DNA of 64,000 nucleotides from Mycobacterium sp. ITM-2016-00318 (GCF_002968285.2 NZ_CP134400.1:62001-126000); one strand, 5' to 3'; positions 8,109-16,318 are shown, counted from the first letter of the stretch. Program-made: numbers and translations. Notes: generated from the sequence alone by a model not told the origin.

Positions 8109-9292
8109 CGGTAACCCAACCCCACTCGCTTGCGCAGCACGCCGCCCGAAAGTCGGTAGGTAGTGTCGGGGTCGAAGCCGACGCCCCGGTGAGATGTCGC
8201 AGGCCCGACGGCTTCGAGGCCCACTTCGGGCGCCAACCGGATGAAGCACACCCGGCCAACGCCGCGCTTGCCGGTGGCCCCCGCCCAGTCTTCGGCAGCG
8301 CCGCAGTTGTCGTCGATGATCACCCACAGCGGCGGCGCCGAGGGATCCGGTCCGCCGTGCAGGCCGCTGGCCGGCGGCGTCCACTCCTTGCGGTCGAGCA
8401 GCTCGTCGCCGGCGAAGGCCTCGAGGTCTATGGGTGAGGTGAACACCAGCCTGCGCTCGCCGCAGCCGTCGCGCGCCTCGCGGTGCTGGCAGTGCGGAAG
8501 CCACTTCAGCCAGTCCCAGCTCTCCGGTGCCGACGTGACGACCATGATCTGCAGATCGGCCGGGCTGTGAAATGCCGCGAGTTGGCAGATCATCGACCTG
8601 GCGACGCCGCGCACGCCGTCCATGTCACCGACCAGGGAGATGCCGGGGCTGCGCTCCAGCCACAGCACCCGCGCCATACCGCGGACGTGCCGTTGCTCGA
8701 GGAGGAACTTACGAAGGGCATGGCCAGTCGCAGGCTCGATCTTGGACGCCGCCGCGATCTGGGGCTTGTCGACGGTCATCGCCAGCTCGACGCGCCCGGT
8801 GCCCAGCCGCACCACACCGAACTCAGGGTCGCCCGGGCGGCGTTCCCACATCCGGGGCGACCCCGCGACACTCACCAATTCCGAAGGCGCCCGATGGCTG
8901 TGCTTGCGGTGCTCCCACTGCTTGCGCGCGGCCTCCTGCACCTCGTCGCGGACCTCGTCGAGGCGGGCGAAATATTCGCGCCGGTACTGCTCGAGCTGGC
9001 TCCACGGCATCTTCTGGGCGGCACCGCGTCCACGGAAGAGCATTCCGCCCATGCTCATCAGCATGATCAGCGGGAAGATAGCAAACCCGGTAGCAAGCGA
9101 TCGCTGGCCCGAGACGTACATCGCGATGATGAAGCCGAGGACGCCGACGATGAGGCCGATCGGCAGCACGATGCCCCAGATACTGCGCGGTGGCGGGACC
9201 GGCGCCGCGATCGGTGGCTCTACCGCGATCTTGCCTCCACCGGCCTCGGGAGGAGGAACCCGCGGTGGCGGCACGAAGGGGCGGGTGGTCAC
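8105..9292 (-). CDS. eccCa: EccC membrane part (TM helices and first cytosolic domain)
   Basis: This 395-residue protein corresponds to the N-terminal part of EccC. A Pro-rich leader is followed by two transmembrane helices at about 37-58 and 64-84, a basic/charged helix (LEQYRREYFARLDEVRDEVQ), and the cytosolic DUF domain with LWVIIDDN at about 324-331. No Walker A is present; all ATPase modules are in the next gene. The two halves total about 1375 residues, the size of a single-chain EccC. The split therefore falls after the membrane/DUF part, not after ATPase 1 as in ESX-1. TGA overlaps the next GTG, so the two chains are likely made in equal amounts. Confidence 0.9.
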   Translation of the reverse strand: MTTRPFVPPPRVPPPEAGGGKIAVEPPIAAPVPPPRSIWGIVLPIGLIVGVLGFIIAMYVSGQRSLATGFAIFPLIMLMSMGGMLFRGRGAAQKMPWSQLEQYRREYFARLDEVRDEVQEAARKQWEHRKHSHRAPSELVSVAGSPRMWERRPGDPEFGVVRLGTGRVELAMTVDKPQIAAASKIEPATGHALRKFLLEQRHVRGMARVLWLERSPGISLVGDMDGVRGVARSMICQLAAFHSPADLQIMVVTSAPESWDWLKWLPHCQHREARDGCGERRLVFTSPIDLEAFAGDELLDRKEWTPPASGLHGGPDPSAPPLWVIIDDNCGAAEDWAGATGKRGVGRVCFIRLAPEVGLEAVGPATSHRGVGFDPDTTYRLSGGVLRKRVGLGYR

Positions 9293-9348
9293 TTCGTAAC
9301 CCTAACCGAGATCCTGCGCCGAGCAGGTCGGCAACTTTTGTGCGCTGA

Positions 9349-9648
9349 TCAGCGGCTTGCCTTCCACGACTCTTGAGCAACCACATTGGCTCTGGCAAGC
9401 AAATCGTTGAGCTTCTCTTCGAGCGCGAGGTGGGTGAGCCTGCCGGGGACCGATTCGCCGATGGCCAGGCTGAGCAGCCTGCCGTCGGGTCCGAGCTGTA
9501 TCTGGATGTCCCCGTCGGGGTCGATCGCATCGGTGCGCAGGGCGGCGAGCCGGGCCAGGATGGACGTCAGCTCGTCATAAGTAGCCGCCAACTCCGCCTG
9601 GCTGAATTTGACCTTGGCGGCGTCGTCGAGGTCCTCGAACCCGGTCAC
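9349..9648 (-). CDS. EspL-like / YbaB-EbfC family protein
   Basis: A 99-residue protein with an N-terminal coiled helix (KFSQAELAATYDELTSILARLAALR) followed by a beta-rich segment (DIQIQLGPDGRLLSLAIG) and a C-terminal helix. This is the layout of YbaB/EbfC-type proteins, to which the ESX-1 protein EspL belongs. ATG overlaps the stop of the EspK-like gene (ATGA). The pairing of an EspK-like and an EspL-like gene is a feature of ESX-1 loci, although this locus otherwise looks ESX-2-like. The function in secretion is as a cytosolic partner; its exact role is not established from sequence. Confidence 0.7.
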   Translation of the reverse strand: MTGFEDLDDAAKVKFSQAELAATYDELTSILARLAALRTDAIDPDGDIQIQLGPDGRLLSLAIGESVPGRLTHLALEEKLNDLLARANVVAQESWKASR

Positions 9649-11312
9649 GACCGCTCATCGTTCAACGGCGCCAGGGTAATTCGGCGCATGATCGGTCCGC
9701 GAGGCGGATCGTCGTCGGAATCCGTCTTGGAGTCGGCGCGGTTTCGCGACGCTTCCGCGGCTGCCACGGTGCGGTCGGGCACCCTCCCGGTCACCGGCTC
9801 GGTGTGCGCCTGGGGCGGCGTGACGACCTTCTTGTCCGCCGGGACCTTGTCCGCACCGTCGCCACCACCCTGGCCGTGCGGCATCATCCCGCCCATCGGC
9901 ATGCCCATGGGCATCCCGCCCATCGCGGAACCGCCCGATGCGGTGGGCGTGGTCGGAGGCGGCGCCGCACCCGCAGGCATGCTCGGCGGCGTGTGGGACG
10001 TCGACGGGGTGACGGGTGGGCCGAGCGAACCGGCGGGATGGGTGTCGCCGACGCCACCGCCACCACCGCCGCCTGTTCCGCCGCCGCCGAGTCCTTCCTT
10101 GGACAGCTCGCCCGCCTTGAAGTCGCCTGCCTTCTTCGCCAGCTCGGCATCGGTCGCGTTCTTTCCCAGGAGCCCGCCGAGCCCCTGTTGCGCGGTCTGG
10201 GCCAGACCCTGACCCGCTTGCATCAGCTGCTGCGGCACCTGGCCTGCCATCCCGGCCAACCCACCGGCCATCCCGCCGATCGACTGAAGCGCCTGCGGAA
10301 GCATCTGGGCGAGCTGATCGGCCCCCTGTCCGGTCTCGGCTGCTTCCGTCGCGCCTGACTTGGCCACTTGCTGGGCCTGGCCACCGACCGCGCTTGCGGC
10401 CTGGGCTGGAGCGGCTGATCCGGCGCCCGCCGCTACGGGAACTCCGGGTGGTCCCGGTACGCCGGGCGCCTGCGAAGTACCGACGCCGGTGGTGGCGTCG
10501 GTCACCCCGGCATACCGCGACGCTTCCGCTGTCGCAAGCGATTCGAGCCTGCCGAGCGCCAAGGCCGCCTGCGATTTCGCGATCGGATCGGTGGCCTGGT
10601 TGAACTGGCTGCGGGCCTGCTCGAACTCCTCCGGCTTTGGCGTCGCCAAGACCGTAGCGCTGTAGTCGTCGGCATGCCTGCGCGACTGGTCCCCGAGCGC
10701 GAACGACCGGTCGGCGATCGCGTTGAGGGTGGTGACGTACTCGTTGAGCCTGCCCGCAAGTGCGGCCGTGCCGGTCGGGCTCTCCCACAGCTCGGGCACC
10801 GCTGCGGCGACCTCCCGCACGGTCATGGCGGCGGTGTCGATGGCGACTCCGTTGTTCGTGGACGTGTTGCTGAACCCGGCCCCGTTGGCCGCCGACCCCT
10901 TGTGCACCAGCTTGGCGAACCCCTCACCGGTGAGCGGTGGCCCCGGCGAAATGGGCACCCGCGCGTCGGGCGGAAGCGGGGGCACGGGCGGCAGCGTGGC
11001 GAGGGCGACGTCGTCGGTGGCCTTCGACGCGCCTTCCAACATCGTCAGCCCGTAGGTGTTGATCTCCTCAAGGGTGCCGAACTTGGCCGCGACCATCATC
11101 AGCTGGGTCGCCGCCGTGTGCAGGCTTGCCGCCTGCGCGCACGCCGCCCCCCACAACGCCATCGAGGCGGTATCGAGGCGGAGCGCCGCGCCGCCCGATG
11201 TGGGATCGGCCGCCAGCGGCGCCGTCTCGGCAAGCAGACCCTGCGCCGAAGTCGCCAAGCCGAGCAGCTTCTGCGCGGCGGCCATGAGCCCTGGTACGTC
11301 GACCTTGATCAT
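9645..11312 (-). CDS. EspK/EspB-like ESX-associated protein
   Basis: This protein has 555 residues from the ATG at 11312, which follows a TAG by 7 nt. The N-terminal roughly 290 residues are alpha-helical and Ala-rich, with an EspC/PE-like hairpin (ALWGAACAQAASLHTAATQL) and a PPE-like W-x-S-P-T-G turn near residue 150-165. The rest is disordered: Ala/Gln/Gly-rich helices, then a Gly/Pro/Met-rich tail (MGGMPMGMPMGGMMPHG) and a charged end. This architecture fits EspK and EspB, which are exported or chaperone-like ESX-1 substrates. It is co-transcribed with the EspL-like gene. Sequence identity to EspK cannot be judged here, so the name is by architecture and context. Confidence 0.68.
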   Translation of the reverse strand: MIKVDVPGLMAAAQKLLGLATSAQGLLAETAPLAADPTSGGAALRLDTASMALWGAACAQAASLHTAATQLMMVAAKFGTLEEINTYGLTMLEGASKATDDVALATLPPVPPLPPDARVPISPGPPLTGEGFAKLVHKGSAANGAGFSNTSTNNGVAIDTAAMTVREVAAAVPELWESPTGTAALAGRLNEYVTTLNAIADRSFALGDQSRRHADDYSATVLATPKPEEFEQARSQFNQATDPIAKSQAALALGRLESLATAEASRYAGVTDATTGVGTSQAPGVPGPPGVPVAAGAGSAAPAQAASAVGGQAQQVAKSGATEAAETGQGADQLAQMLPQALQSIGGMAGGLAGMAGQVPQQLMQAGQGLAQTAQQGLGGLLGKNATDAELAKKAGDFKAGELSKEGLGGGGTGGGGGGGVGDTHPAGSLGPPVTPSTSHTPPSMPAGAAPPPTTPTASGGSAMGGMPMGMPMGGMMPHGQGGGDGADKVPADKKVVTPPQAHTEPVTGRVPDRTVAAAEASRNRADSKTDSDDDPPRGPIMRRITLAPLNDERS

Positions 11313-11319
11313 CAGCGGC

Positions 11320-11595
11320 CTACAGCTCCGCCAGCTTCCGCTCGGCGTCGGCGAGGTCCTGTTCAGTGGGCATATCGTCCACCGGGATCGACCTCCCCTC
11401 CAACTCGGCACGGATCACCAGCTGCCCCCTCAGATAGGCGACATCGTTACACGCCATGATGCTGCGTGCGATATCGATGGCCGGTCGCTTCATGGCGGCG
11501 GGCTCGATCTGCACGCCGAGGGTGTGGCCTGCGAGTGCGACCCGGACGAAGATGGCGTTGTCCGGCGTCGCGGCGGTGAAGGACTCCTCAGTCAA
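11320..11595 (-). CDS. small YbaB-like protein (TTG start)
   Basis: A 91-residue protein translated from TTG at 11595, just upstream of the stop of the EspC-like gene (8-nt overlap). The sequence runs SFTAATPDNAIFVRVALAGHT, then a helix containing RPAIDIARSIMACNDVAYLRG, and an acidic end, resembling the beta-strand/helix part of YbaB-EbfC proteins. It would be the second such protein in the locus. No good ATG exists before residue 35, and the frame is open upstream, so a different start is possible. The tight packing on both sides supports it as a real gene. No enzymatic motif is visible. Confidence 0.55.
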   Translation of the reverse strand: MTEESFTAATPDNAIFVRVALAGHTLGVQIEPAAMKRPAIDIARSIMACNDVAYLRGQLVIRAELEGRSIPVDDMPTEQDLADAERKLAEL

Positions 11596-11887
11596 GGCGG
11601 ACCGCCGCCGCGTTGATCTCTTCTTGGTCGGCGAACCGTTTTGCGATGGAGCGCAGGTTGTCGGCTGCGGCGCGGTGCGCGGCCTCGTGGTCGGCGAACG
11701 CCGATTCACGGCGCCGTACGACGTCGTTGGCGGCCGCCTTGAACTGATGCATGATCGGTCCGTGCGTGGCCACCAACGCGAGGATCTCCTCGGATGCGTT
11801 GCGGGCCACCGCGATCTCGTCGGCGACGTTGTCATGCTGCAGCGCAACCTGATTCAACAACGACGGGGTGATGCGGATGGTAGTCAT
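11588..11887 (-). CDS. EspC-like ESX secretion-associated protein (DUF2580)
   Basis: A 99-residue helical protein with the EspC-type arrangement: an early Q-H-D-N motif in VALQHDNVADEIAVA, a turn around THGPIMHQF, and a long charged C-terminal helix (RFADQEEINAAAVRLD). Its H-G-P in the turn matches EspC as remembered (ITHGPYCSQF). EspC is exported with EspA and needed for ESX-1 activity. AGGAG precedes the ATG by 5 nt. The neighbours (DUF4226, YbaB-like, EspK-like) form one tightly packed transcription unit. It could be a paralogue of EspC that serves this locus rather than ESX-1. Confidence 0.75.
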   Translation of the reverse strand: MTTIRITPSLLNQVALQHDNVADEIAVARNASEEILALVATHGPIMHQFKAAANDVVRRRESAFADHEAAHRAAADNLRSIAKRFADQEEINAAAVRLD

Positions 11888-11895
11888 GTGTGCTC

Positions 11896-12696
11896 CTACA
11901 GAAGGCGGGCGGGCCGGGTCTGCGCGGGACCGCTCGTCGGCGGCTCGCGATCGCTGGGCGGGTGCGGGTCGGCAGGACGGTCTCGCGCGTCGTCTTCCAC
12001 GTCTTCGCCGGCTTCGTCGTCTTCGCCGGCTTCGTAGTCTTCTTCGTCCGGCGCGCGCTCGTCGCTGTCCTCGGTCTTTTCGGCCGAGTCCTCGGCGATG
12101 TCGGCGTGGCCTCCACGCTCGAGAAGACCCGAAACTAACCCGGCCAGCGGCGATGCCGCACCGGCCAGCCCGCCCGCCCCCTGGGCAGGAGCGGCGGCCG
12201 CGCCCTGCGCCGCCTGAGGCAAGGAACCGAGGGCGGAGCCGATCGCGGGCACCATGCCCGCAGCCTCGTCGGCCATCGGCGCACCTGCCTGCGCTGTCGC
12301 GGGCGCCATGGGCTCACCACGCTGCGAGCCCGCTAGCAGGTAGCCGCTGCCGAGTGCGCGGGTCAGCTTGGCGTGGTCCTCGTCGGTGAGTGCGCCAGCG
12401 TCGACGATGCCTTGGATCTCGGCGATCTTGCTGCGAAGAAACATCAGGAACTGACGCTCGCCCGCGGGCGTATCGAGCGCCGCGACCGGATTGTTGATGG
12501 CCTCGATCAACTGCCGCTGGATGTCCTGCAGCCGCGCGCGGCCGGAAACCGTCACCGCATGTGCGCTCAGGATCGCCTCGGTCAGTTGAACTTCCGCCGA
12601 GCGCATGTCGGAGTAACTCTTACTGAGCTCGTTCTGGAGTGTCCGGACCGCGTCGGCGGCCCTGCCGGACTGAGACTCGACGGCCGGTTGCGTCAC
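11896..12696 (-). CDS. DUF4226-like ESX-associated protein
   Basis: A 266-residue protein with two parts. The first roughly 125 residues are helical, with coiled-coil character and a DUF4226-like core (LQNELSKSYSDMRSAEVQL and ALTDEDHAKLTRALGSG). The second part is Ala/Gly-rich followed by a strongly acidic segment (EDEEDY/EAGEDDEAGEDVEDDARD) and a Pro/Arg tail. Proteins of this type occur near ESX loci. GTG at 12696 overlaps the stop of a small upstream gene (GTGA). No signal peptide is visible, so export, if any, would be by ESX. The family name is a recollection of similar proteins, not a search result. Confidence 0.6.
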   Translation of the reverse strand: MTQPAVESQSGRAADAVRTLQNELSKSYSDMRSAEVQLTEAILSAHAVTVSGRARLQDIQRQLIEAINNPVAALDTPAGERQFLMFLRSKIAEIQGIVDAGALTDEDHAKLTRALGSGYLLAGSQRGEPMAPATAQAGAPMADEAAGMVPAIGSALGSLPQAAQGAAAAPAQGAGGLAGAASPLAGLVSGLLERGGHADIAEDSAEKTEDSDERAPDEEDYEAGEDDEAGEDVEDDARDRPADPHPPSDREPPTSGPAQTRPARLL

Positions 12697-12842
12697 AGCA
12701 GTCCGCCGAGGTTGTCCATGAGGTCCGGGCAAGGCGCGAACTCGGTCGGCAGCGTCGGTCGGCCGACGCCGTCATACAGCTCTTGGGCATGTGAGAGTGC
12801 CGTCAGCACGGTGCTGACCTGCCCGAGCAGCCATCCGTCCAC
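12693..12842 (-). CDS. 49-residue protein heading the ESX operon
   Basis: A small frame beginning at GTG 12842 (V-D-G-W-L-L-G-Q-V-S-T-V-L-T-A-L) ends ...CPDLMDNLGGLL with its TGA overlapping the GTG of the DUF4226-like gene. GAAAGGGG lies about 6 nt upstream of the start. The tight overlap, plausible ribosome site and absence of any other frame support translation. It appears to be the first gene of the ESX-side transcription unit. Function unknown; about 90 nt of upstream sequence separates it from the terminator of the PTS operon. Confidence 0.5.
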   Translation of the reverse strand: MDGWLLGQVSTVLTALSHAQELYDGVGRPTLPTEFAPCPDLMDNLGGLL

Positions 12843-12931
12843 GTCCGCCCCTTTCCTCGGACGCCAGCCTAACCCGCAGTACGGAGGCCTTTCTGCGGCA
12901 ATTTCGAGGTTGGGGGCGGGCCTGCAGCAAA

Positions 12932-12995
12932 ACGCCGAACGTGAACCCACTGCGGGAATCGCGGTGATTTTTCACAGTGAGCGCACGTTCGGCGT
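12932..12995. terminator. large composite hairpin, terminator after ptsH
   Basis: Perfect 12-nt arms ACGCCGAACGTG (12932-12943) and CACGTTCGGCGT (12984-12995) enclose a second inverted pair CACTG/CAGTG and a small GTGA-TTTT-TCAC hairpin. It begins 6 nt after the ptsH stop on the minus strand and lies before the ESX genes, so it should end the fru operon. There is no strong U-tract, which is common for mycobacterial terminators. Confidence 0.7.
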
Positions 12996-13000
12996 ACGAG

Positions 13001-13258
13001 CTATGCGTCGAGATCCTGCTCGACGAGCTCGGCGATCTTCTTCAGCGTCGCGTCGTCGTCGCAGTGCACGGTCACCTGCGCGCCGTTGGCCGCACCGAGC
13101 GTCATGATCATCAGTGCCGAGCCGGCGTCGACGGGCTCACCGCCGTCCGTCGAAAGCGATACAGGCACAGCCGCGTTGACGGCGGCCTCGGCGATGATCG
13201 CCGCGGGCCGTGCGTGCAGGCCGATCGCCGATCCGACGGTCACGGTCATTTCTGCCAT
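13001..13258 (-). CDS. ptsH: phosphocarrier protein HPr
   Basis: This 85-residue protein is the phosphocarrier of the phosphotransferase system. It passes phosphate from Enzyme I to EIIA. His15 lies in the family motif IGLHARPAA, and the second helix region carries G46-S47-A-L-M-I-M, the usual site near Ser46. Length and motif are typical of HPr. It is the last gene of fruR-fruK-fruA-ptsH on the minus strand, 34 nt after fruA, and is followed by a large hairpin terminator. Confidence 0.95.
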   Translation of the reverse strand: MAEMTVTVGSAIGLHARPAAIIAEAAVNAAVPVSLSTDGGEPVDAGSALMIMTLGAANGAQVTVHCDDDATLKKIAELVEQDLDA

Positions 13259-13292
13259 GGTTTCTCCTTGTGTGTTGGGTTGGTTCTGCGGA

Positions 13293-15314
13293 TCAAGCGG
13301 TCGCGAGCGCGGGCGTTTCGTCGACGCTGGCGGCCGGCTTCGCGAACTGCTTGGCGGCCATGACGGCAAGCGCACCGGCCACGGTGCCGACGAGGATCGC
13401 GATGATGAACCAGATGATGTGGCCGATCGCGAAGAACACGAAGATGCCGCCGTGCGGTGCCCGCGAGGTCACGCCCGTCGCCATGCAGAGGGCGCCGGTT
13501 ATCGCACCGCCGAACATCATCGACGGAATCACGCGGAACGGGTCGGCGGCCGCGAACGGGATGGCGCCCTCGGAGATGAAGCATGCGCCGAGAAGTACAG
13601 CGGCCCGGCCGTTTTCCCGCTCGGGCTCGCTGAACAGTTGCGGCCGCACAAAGGTCGCCAGCGCCATCGCGAGCGGTGGCACCATACCGGCGGCCATCAC
13701 CGTGGCCATGATCTCGAAGGACGTCGTGGTGGCTGCGGTCAGCCCTGCGGTGGCGAATGCGTAGGCCGCCTTGTTGACCGGGCCGCCGAGGTCGAAGCAC
13801 ATCATCAGGCCGAGGATGACGCCGAGCAGGACGGCCGACGTGCCGGACATCCCGCTGAGCCAGTTGGTCAGGCCCGTCGTAGCCGCGGCGAGCGGGCGAC
13901 CGAGCAGCATGAACATCAGGAGGCCGACGACGAGCGACGCGCACAGCGGGATGATGACCACCGGCATCAGCCCTCGGAACCACTGCGGGACAGCCCATTT
14001 GCTGATCCACAGCGCCGCGAAGCCTGCGATGAGGCCGCCGACGATGCCGCCGATGAACCCGGCGCCCACGAATACGGCCACCGCACCTGCTGTGAATCCG
14101 GGCGCGATGCCGGGCCGGTCGGCGATCGCGAACGCGATGTAGCCGGCGAGCGCGGGCACCAGGAAGCTGAAGGCAAGTCCGCCGAGGCTGAACAACACCG
14201 CGCCGAGGTACTGCGCGAAGCCGCCGGGCGGCAGGTTCCACAGCGAGTTCTCCAGCGCGTACATGTTGGCGAACGACTGGGTGCCGCCGTCGGGCTTGTT
14301 GGCGATCTCGTAGCCGCCGAACAGGAAGCCCAGCGCGATGAGCAGACCACCGGCCGCGACGAACGGGATCATGTAGCTCACGCCGGTGAGCAGGATCTGC
14401 CGGGTGCGGGTGCCCCAGCCGACGCCGCCGGCCTGCGCCGCGCTCGCGGGCGTCCCGTAACCGCTGCCCTCGACGCGGGCGGCGTTCGGATTGCCCGCTG
14501 CGGCAAGCGCTTCGGCGACCATCTTGGCCGGCTCGTTGATCGCGCGCTTGACGCCGGATGCGACGACCGGCTTCCCCGCGAACCGGCCCTTGTCCTTCAC
14601 TCCCACATCTGTGGCGAAGATGACCGCGTCGGCTCGGGCGATCGTCGACGGGTCCAGGGGGGTGCTGCCCGACGAGCCCTGCGTCTCGACGTGCAGCGTC
14701 ACGCCGGCTGCTTTCGCCGCGGCGGCGAGCGAGTCGGCGGCCATGTAGGTGTGGGCGATTCCGGTGGGGCAGGCGGTGATCGCCACGAGCGTTCTCGGCT
14801 CGGCAGCGACGGGCTCCTCGGCCGGTGCGGCTGGCTTTGGCTTCTCGCCGGGGTTGAGCACCTCGCCGACAAGGCCGACCACCTCGTCGGTGGTGGAGGC
14901 GTCCCGCAGCGACTGCACGAACTCCTTGCGGACCAGCGCGCGGGCCAGGCTGGAGAGCAGCTTCATGTGCTCGGCGCCGCCCGCCTCAGGCGCCGCGATC
15001 AGGAACGCCAGATCGGCGGGGCCGTCGGGGGCGCCGAAGTCGACGGGCGGCCGCAGGCGGGCGAATCCGATCGATGCCGTCTCGACATGCGGTGAGCGGC
15101 AGTGCGGTATCGCGATGCCCCCGGGCAATCCGGTCGCCGACTGTCCCTCGCGGGCCATGGCCGCGGCGATGAGTCCTTCTGCGTCGGTGGTGCGCCCGGA
15201 ATCGGCGAGCCTGCCGACAAGGCGTGCGATCACGGCCTGCTTGTCTGCGCCCGCATCGACGTCGAGCAGTATCAGATCGGCGTCGATGATGGGCCGGGAA
15301 GCGGTGCTGGTCAT
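13293..15314 (-). CDS. fruA: fructose-specific PTS permease EIIABC
   Basis: A 673-residue fused Enzyme II that imports fructose and phosphorylates it to fructose 1-phosphate. EIIA spans about residues 1-150 with the active His71 in GIAIPHC. EIIB spans about 175-280 with Cys182 in ITACPTGIAHTY. A roughly eight-helix EIIC spans 310-660, ending in a short tail. ATG at 15314 is chosen because the IIA domain begins directly after it. It sits between fruK (24 nt away) and ptsH. A complete IIA-IIB-IIC order with all phosphorylation residues argues for a working transporter. Confidence 0.96.
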   Translation of the reverse strand: MTSTASRPIIDADLILLDVDAGADKQAVIARLVGRLADSGRTTDAEGLIAAAMAREGQSATGLPGGIAIPHCRSPHVETASIGFARLRPPVDFGAPDGPADLAFLIAAPEAGGAEHMKLLSSLARALVRKEFVQSLRDASTTDEVVGLVGEVLNPGEKPKPAAPAEEPVAAEPRTLVAITACPTGIAHTYMAADSLAAAAKAAGVTLHVETQGSSGSTPLDPSTIARADAVIFATDVGVKDKGRFAGKPVVASGVKRAINEPAKMVAEALAAAGNPNAARVEGSGYGTPASAAQAGGVGWGTRTRQILLTGVSYMIPFVAAGGLLIALGFLFGGYEIANKPDGGTQSFANMYALENSLWNLPPGGFAQYLGAVLFSLGGLAFSFLVPALAGYIAFAIADRPGIAPGFTAGAVAVFVGAGFIGGIVGGLIAGFAALWISKWAVPQWFRGLMPVVIIPLCASLVVGLLMFMLLGRPLAAATTGLTNWLSGMSGTSAVLLGVILGLMMCFDLGGPVNKAAYAFATAGLTAATTTSFEIMATVMAAGMVPPLAMALATFVRPQLFSEPERENGRAAVLLGACFISEGAIPFAAADPFRVIPSMMFGGAITGALCMATGVTSRAPHGGIFVFFAIGHIIWFIIAILVGTVAGALAVMAAKQFAKPAASVDETPALATA

Positions 15315-15337
15315 GGCGATACCTTCGGTTGTTGTTG

Positions 15338-16318
15338 CTAACAGGCGGGGTTGGCGGCGGGGGAAACAGCCGAGAGGACAACGGCATCGAGGTCGATCTC
15401 GGCCGGGGTGGGCAGGGCGGAGCCCGGCAGGGCGGCGGCGGCGCTGCCGTATGCGACGGCCATCTGCAGCCGTCGCGGCGGCTCGGCGCCCCCGACGTCG
15501 GCGCGAATGTAGCCGGCCAGACTGGAGTCGCCTGCGCCGACGGTGCTGCGCGGTTCGATGGGCGGCGGGGTGGCGAGCCAGCTGCCCGTGTCGTTGACGA
15601 GGACGGCGCCGGCAGCCCCGAGGGTGGCGAGCACCGCGCCGATGCCGCGGTCGACGAGCCGCTGCGCTGCGAGGACGACGGGTTCTGGATCGCCCGCAGT
15701 CACTGCGGCTTCCAGCGCTTGCGGCGAGAAGCCGATGACGCCGGCGAGCTCCTCGGCGTTGGGTTTGATCAGATCGGGGGCGGCGCGGTCGAGTCCGTCG
15801 ACCAGAGCGGCCAGCGGGCGGTCTGAGGTGTCGACGGCGACCATGCACGGGTACGGCGCGAGCAGCGCGACGATCTCGGCGAACCAGGTGTCCGGCATAC
15901 CCGGCGGCAGCGATCCCGACATCACCACCCACGAGGCATGCTCGGCGCTGCCGACGACGGAACGGGCGAGTGCGTCGACGGCGGCGGCGTCCATGGGGGC
16001 GCCGGGCTCATTGATCTTTGTTGTCGTGCCGTCCATCTCGGTGACGGCGATGTTGGTCCGCACCGCCGCGGTGATGGGCACACAGCGAAACGGCACGCCG
16101 ATGTCCCGCAGGGCGACCACCATCGGATCGGTGCCCGACGCGGGCAGCAGCGCCACGGCGTCGACGCCCGCGAGGGACAACGCCCGCGCGACGTTGACCC
16201 CCTTACCGCCGGGCTCGGTGGTCACCGAGCTGACCCGGTGCACCGCGCCGCGGGTGAGCGGCGTCGCGAGGGTGACCGTGCGGTCCAGGCTCGGGTTCGG
16301 TGTGACGGTGACGATCAT
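15338..16318 (-). CDS. fruK: 1-phosphofructokinase
   Basis: This 326-residue PfkB-family kinase converts fructose 1-phosphate, the product of FruA, to fructose 1,6-bisphosphate. It opens with MIVTVTPNPSLDRTV and has PGGKGVNVARAL at about residue 38, the PfkB signature 1. The C-terminal STVGAGDSSLAGY contains the catalytic GAGD aspartate. Its ATG overlaps the fruR stop (ATGA). It belongs to the fru operon. Confidence 0.95.
   Translation of the reverse strand: MIVTVTPNPSLDRTVTLATPLTRGAVHRVSSVTTEPGGKGVNVARALSLAGVDAVALLPASGTDPMVVALRDIGVPFRCVPITAAVRTNIAVTEMDGTTTKINEPGAPMDAAAVDALARSVVGSAEHASWVVMSGSLPPGMPDTWFAEIVALLAPYPCMVAVDTSDRPLAALVDGLDRAAPDLIKPNAEELAGVIGFSPQALEAAVTAGDPEPVVLAAQRLVDRGIGAVLATLGAAGAVLVNDTGSWLATPPPIEPRSTVGAGDSSLAGYIRADVGGAEPPRRLQMAVAYGSAAAALPGSALPTPAEIDLDAVVLSAVSPAANPAC

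Noticed and set aside
8105..8504. Longer start of the EccC ATPase gene, reaching into eccCa
   Set aside because: The extra codons encode a Arg-rich out-of-frame translation of eccCa; GTG 8108 with the GTGA overlap gives the family N-terminus.
13086..15095. Long open frame on the plus strand across fruA and ptsH
   Set aside because: It is the mirror of the GC-rich fruA gene; the product is Arg/Asp/His-rich without any domain, and both strands cannot plausibly code here.
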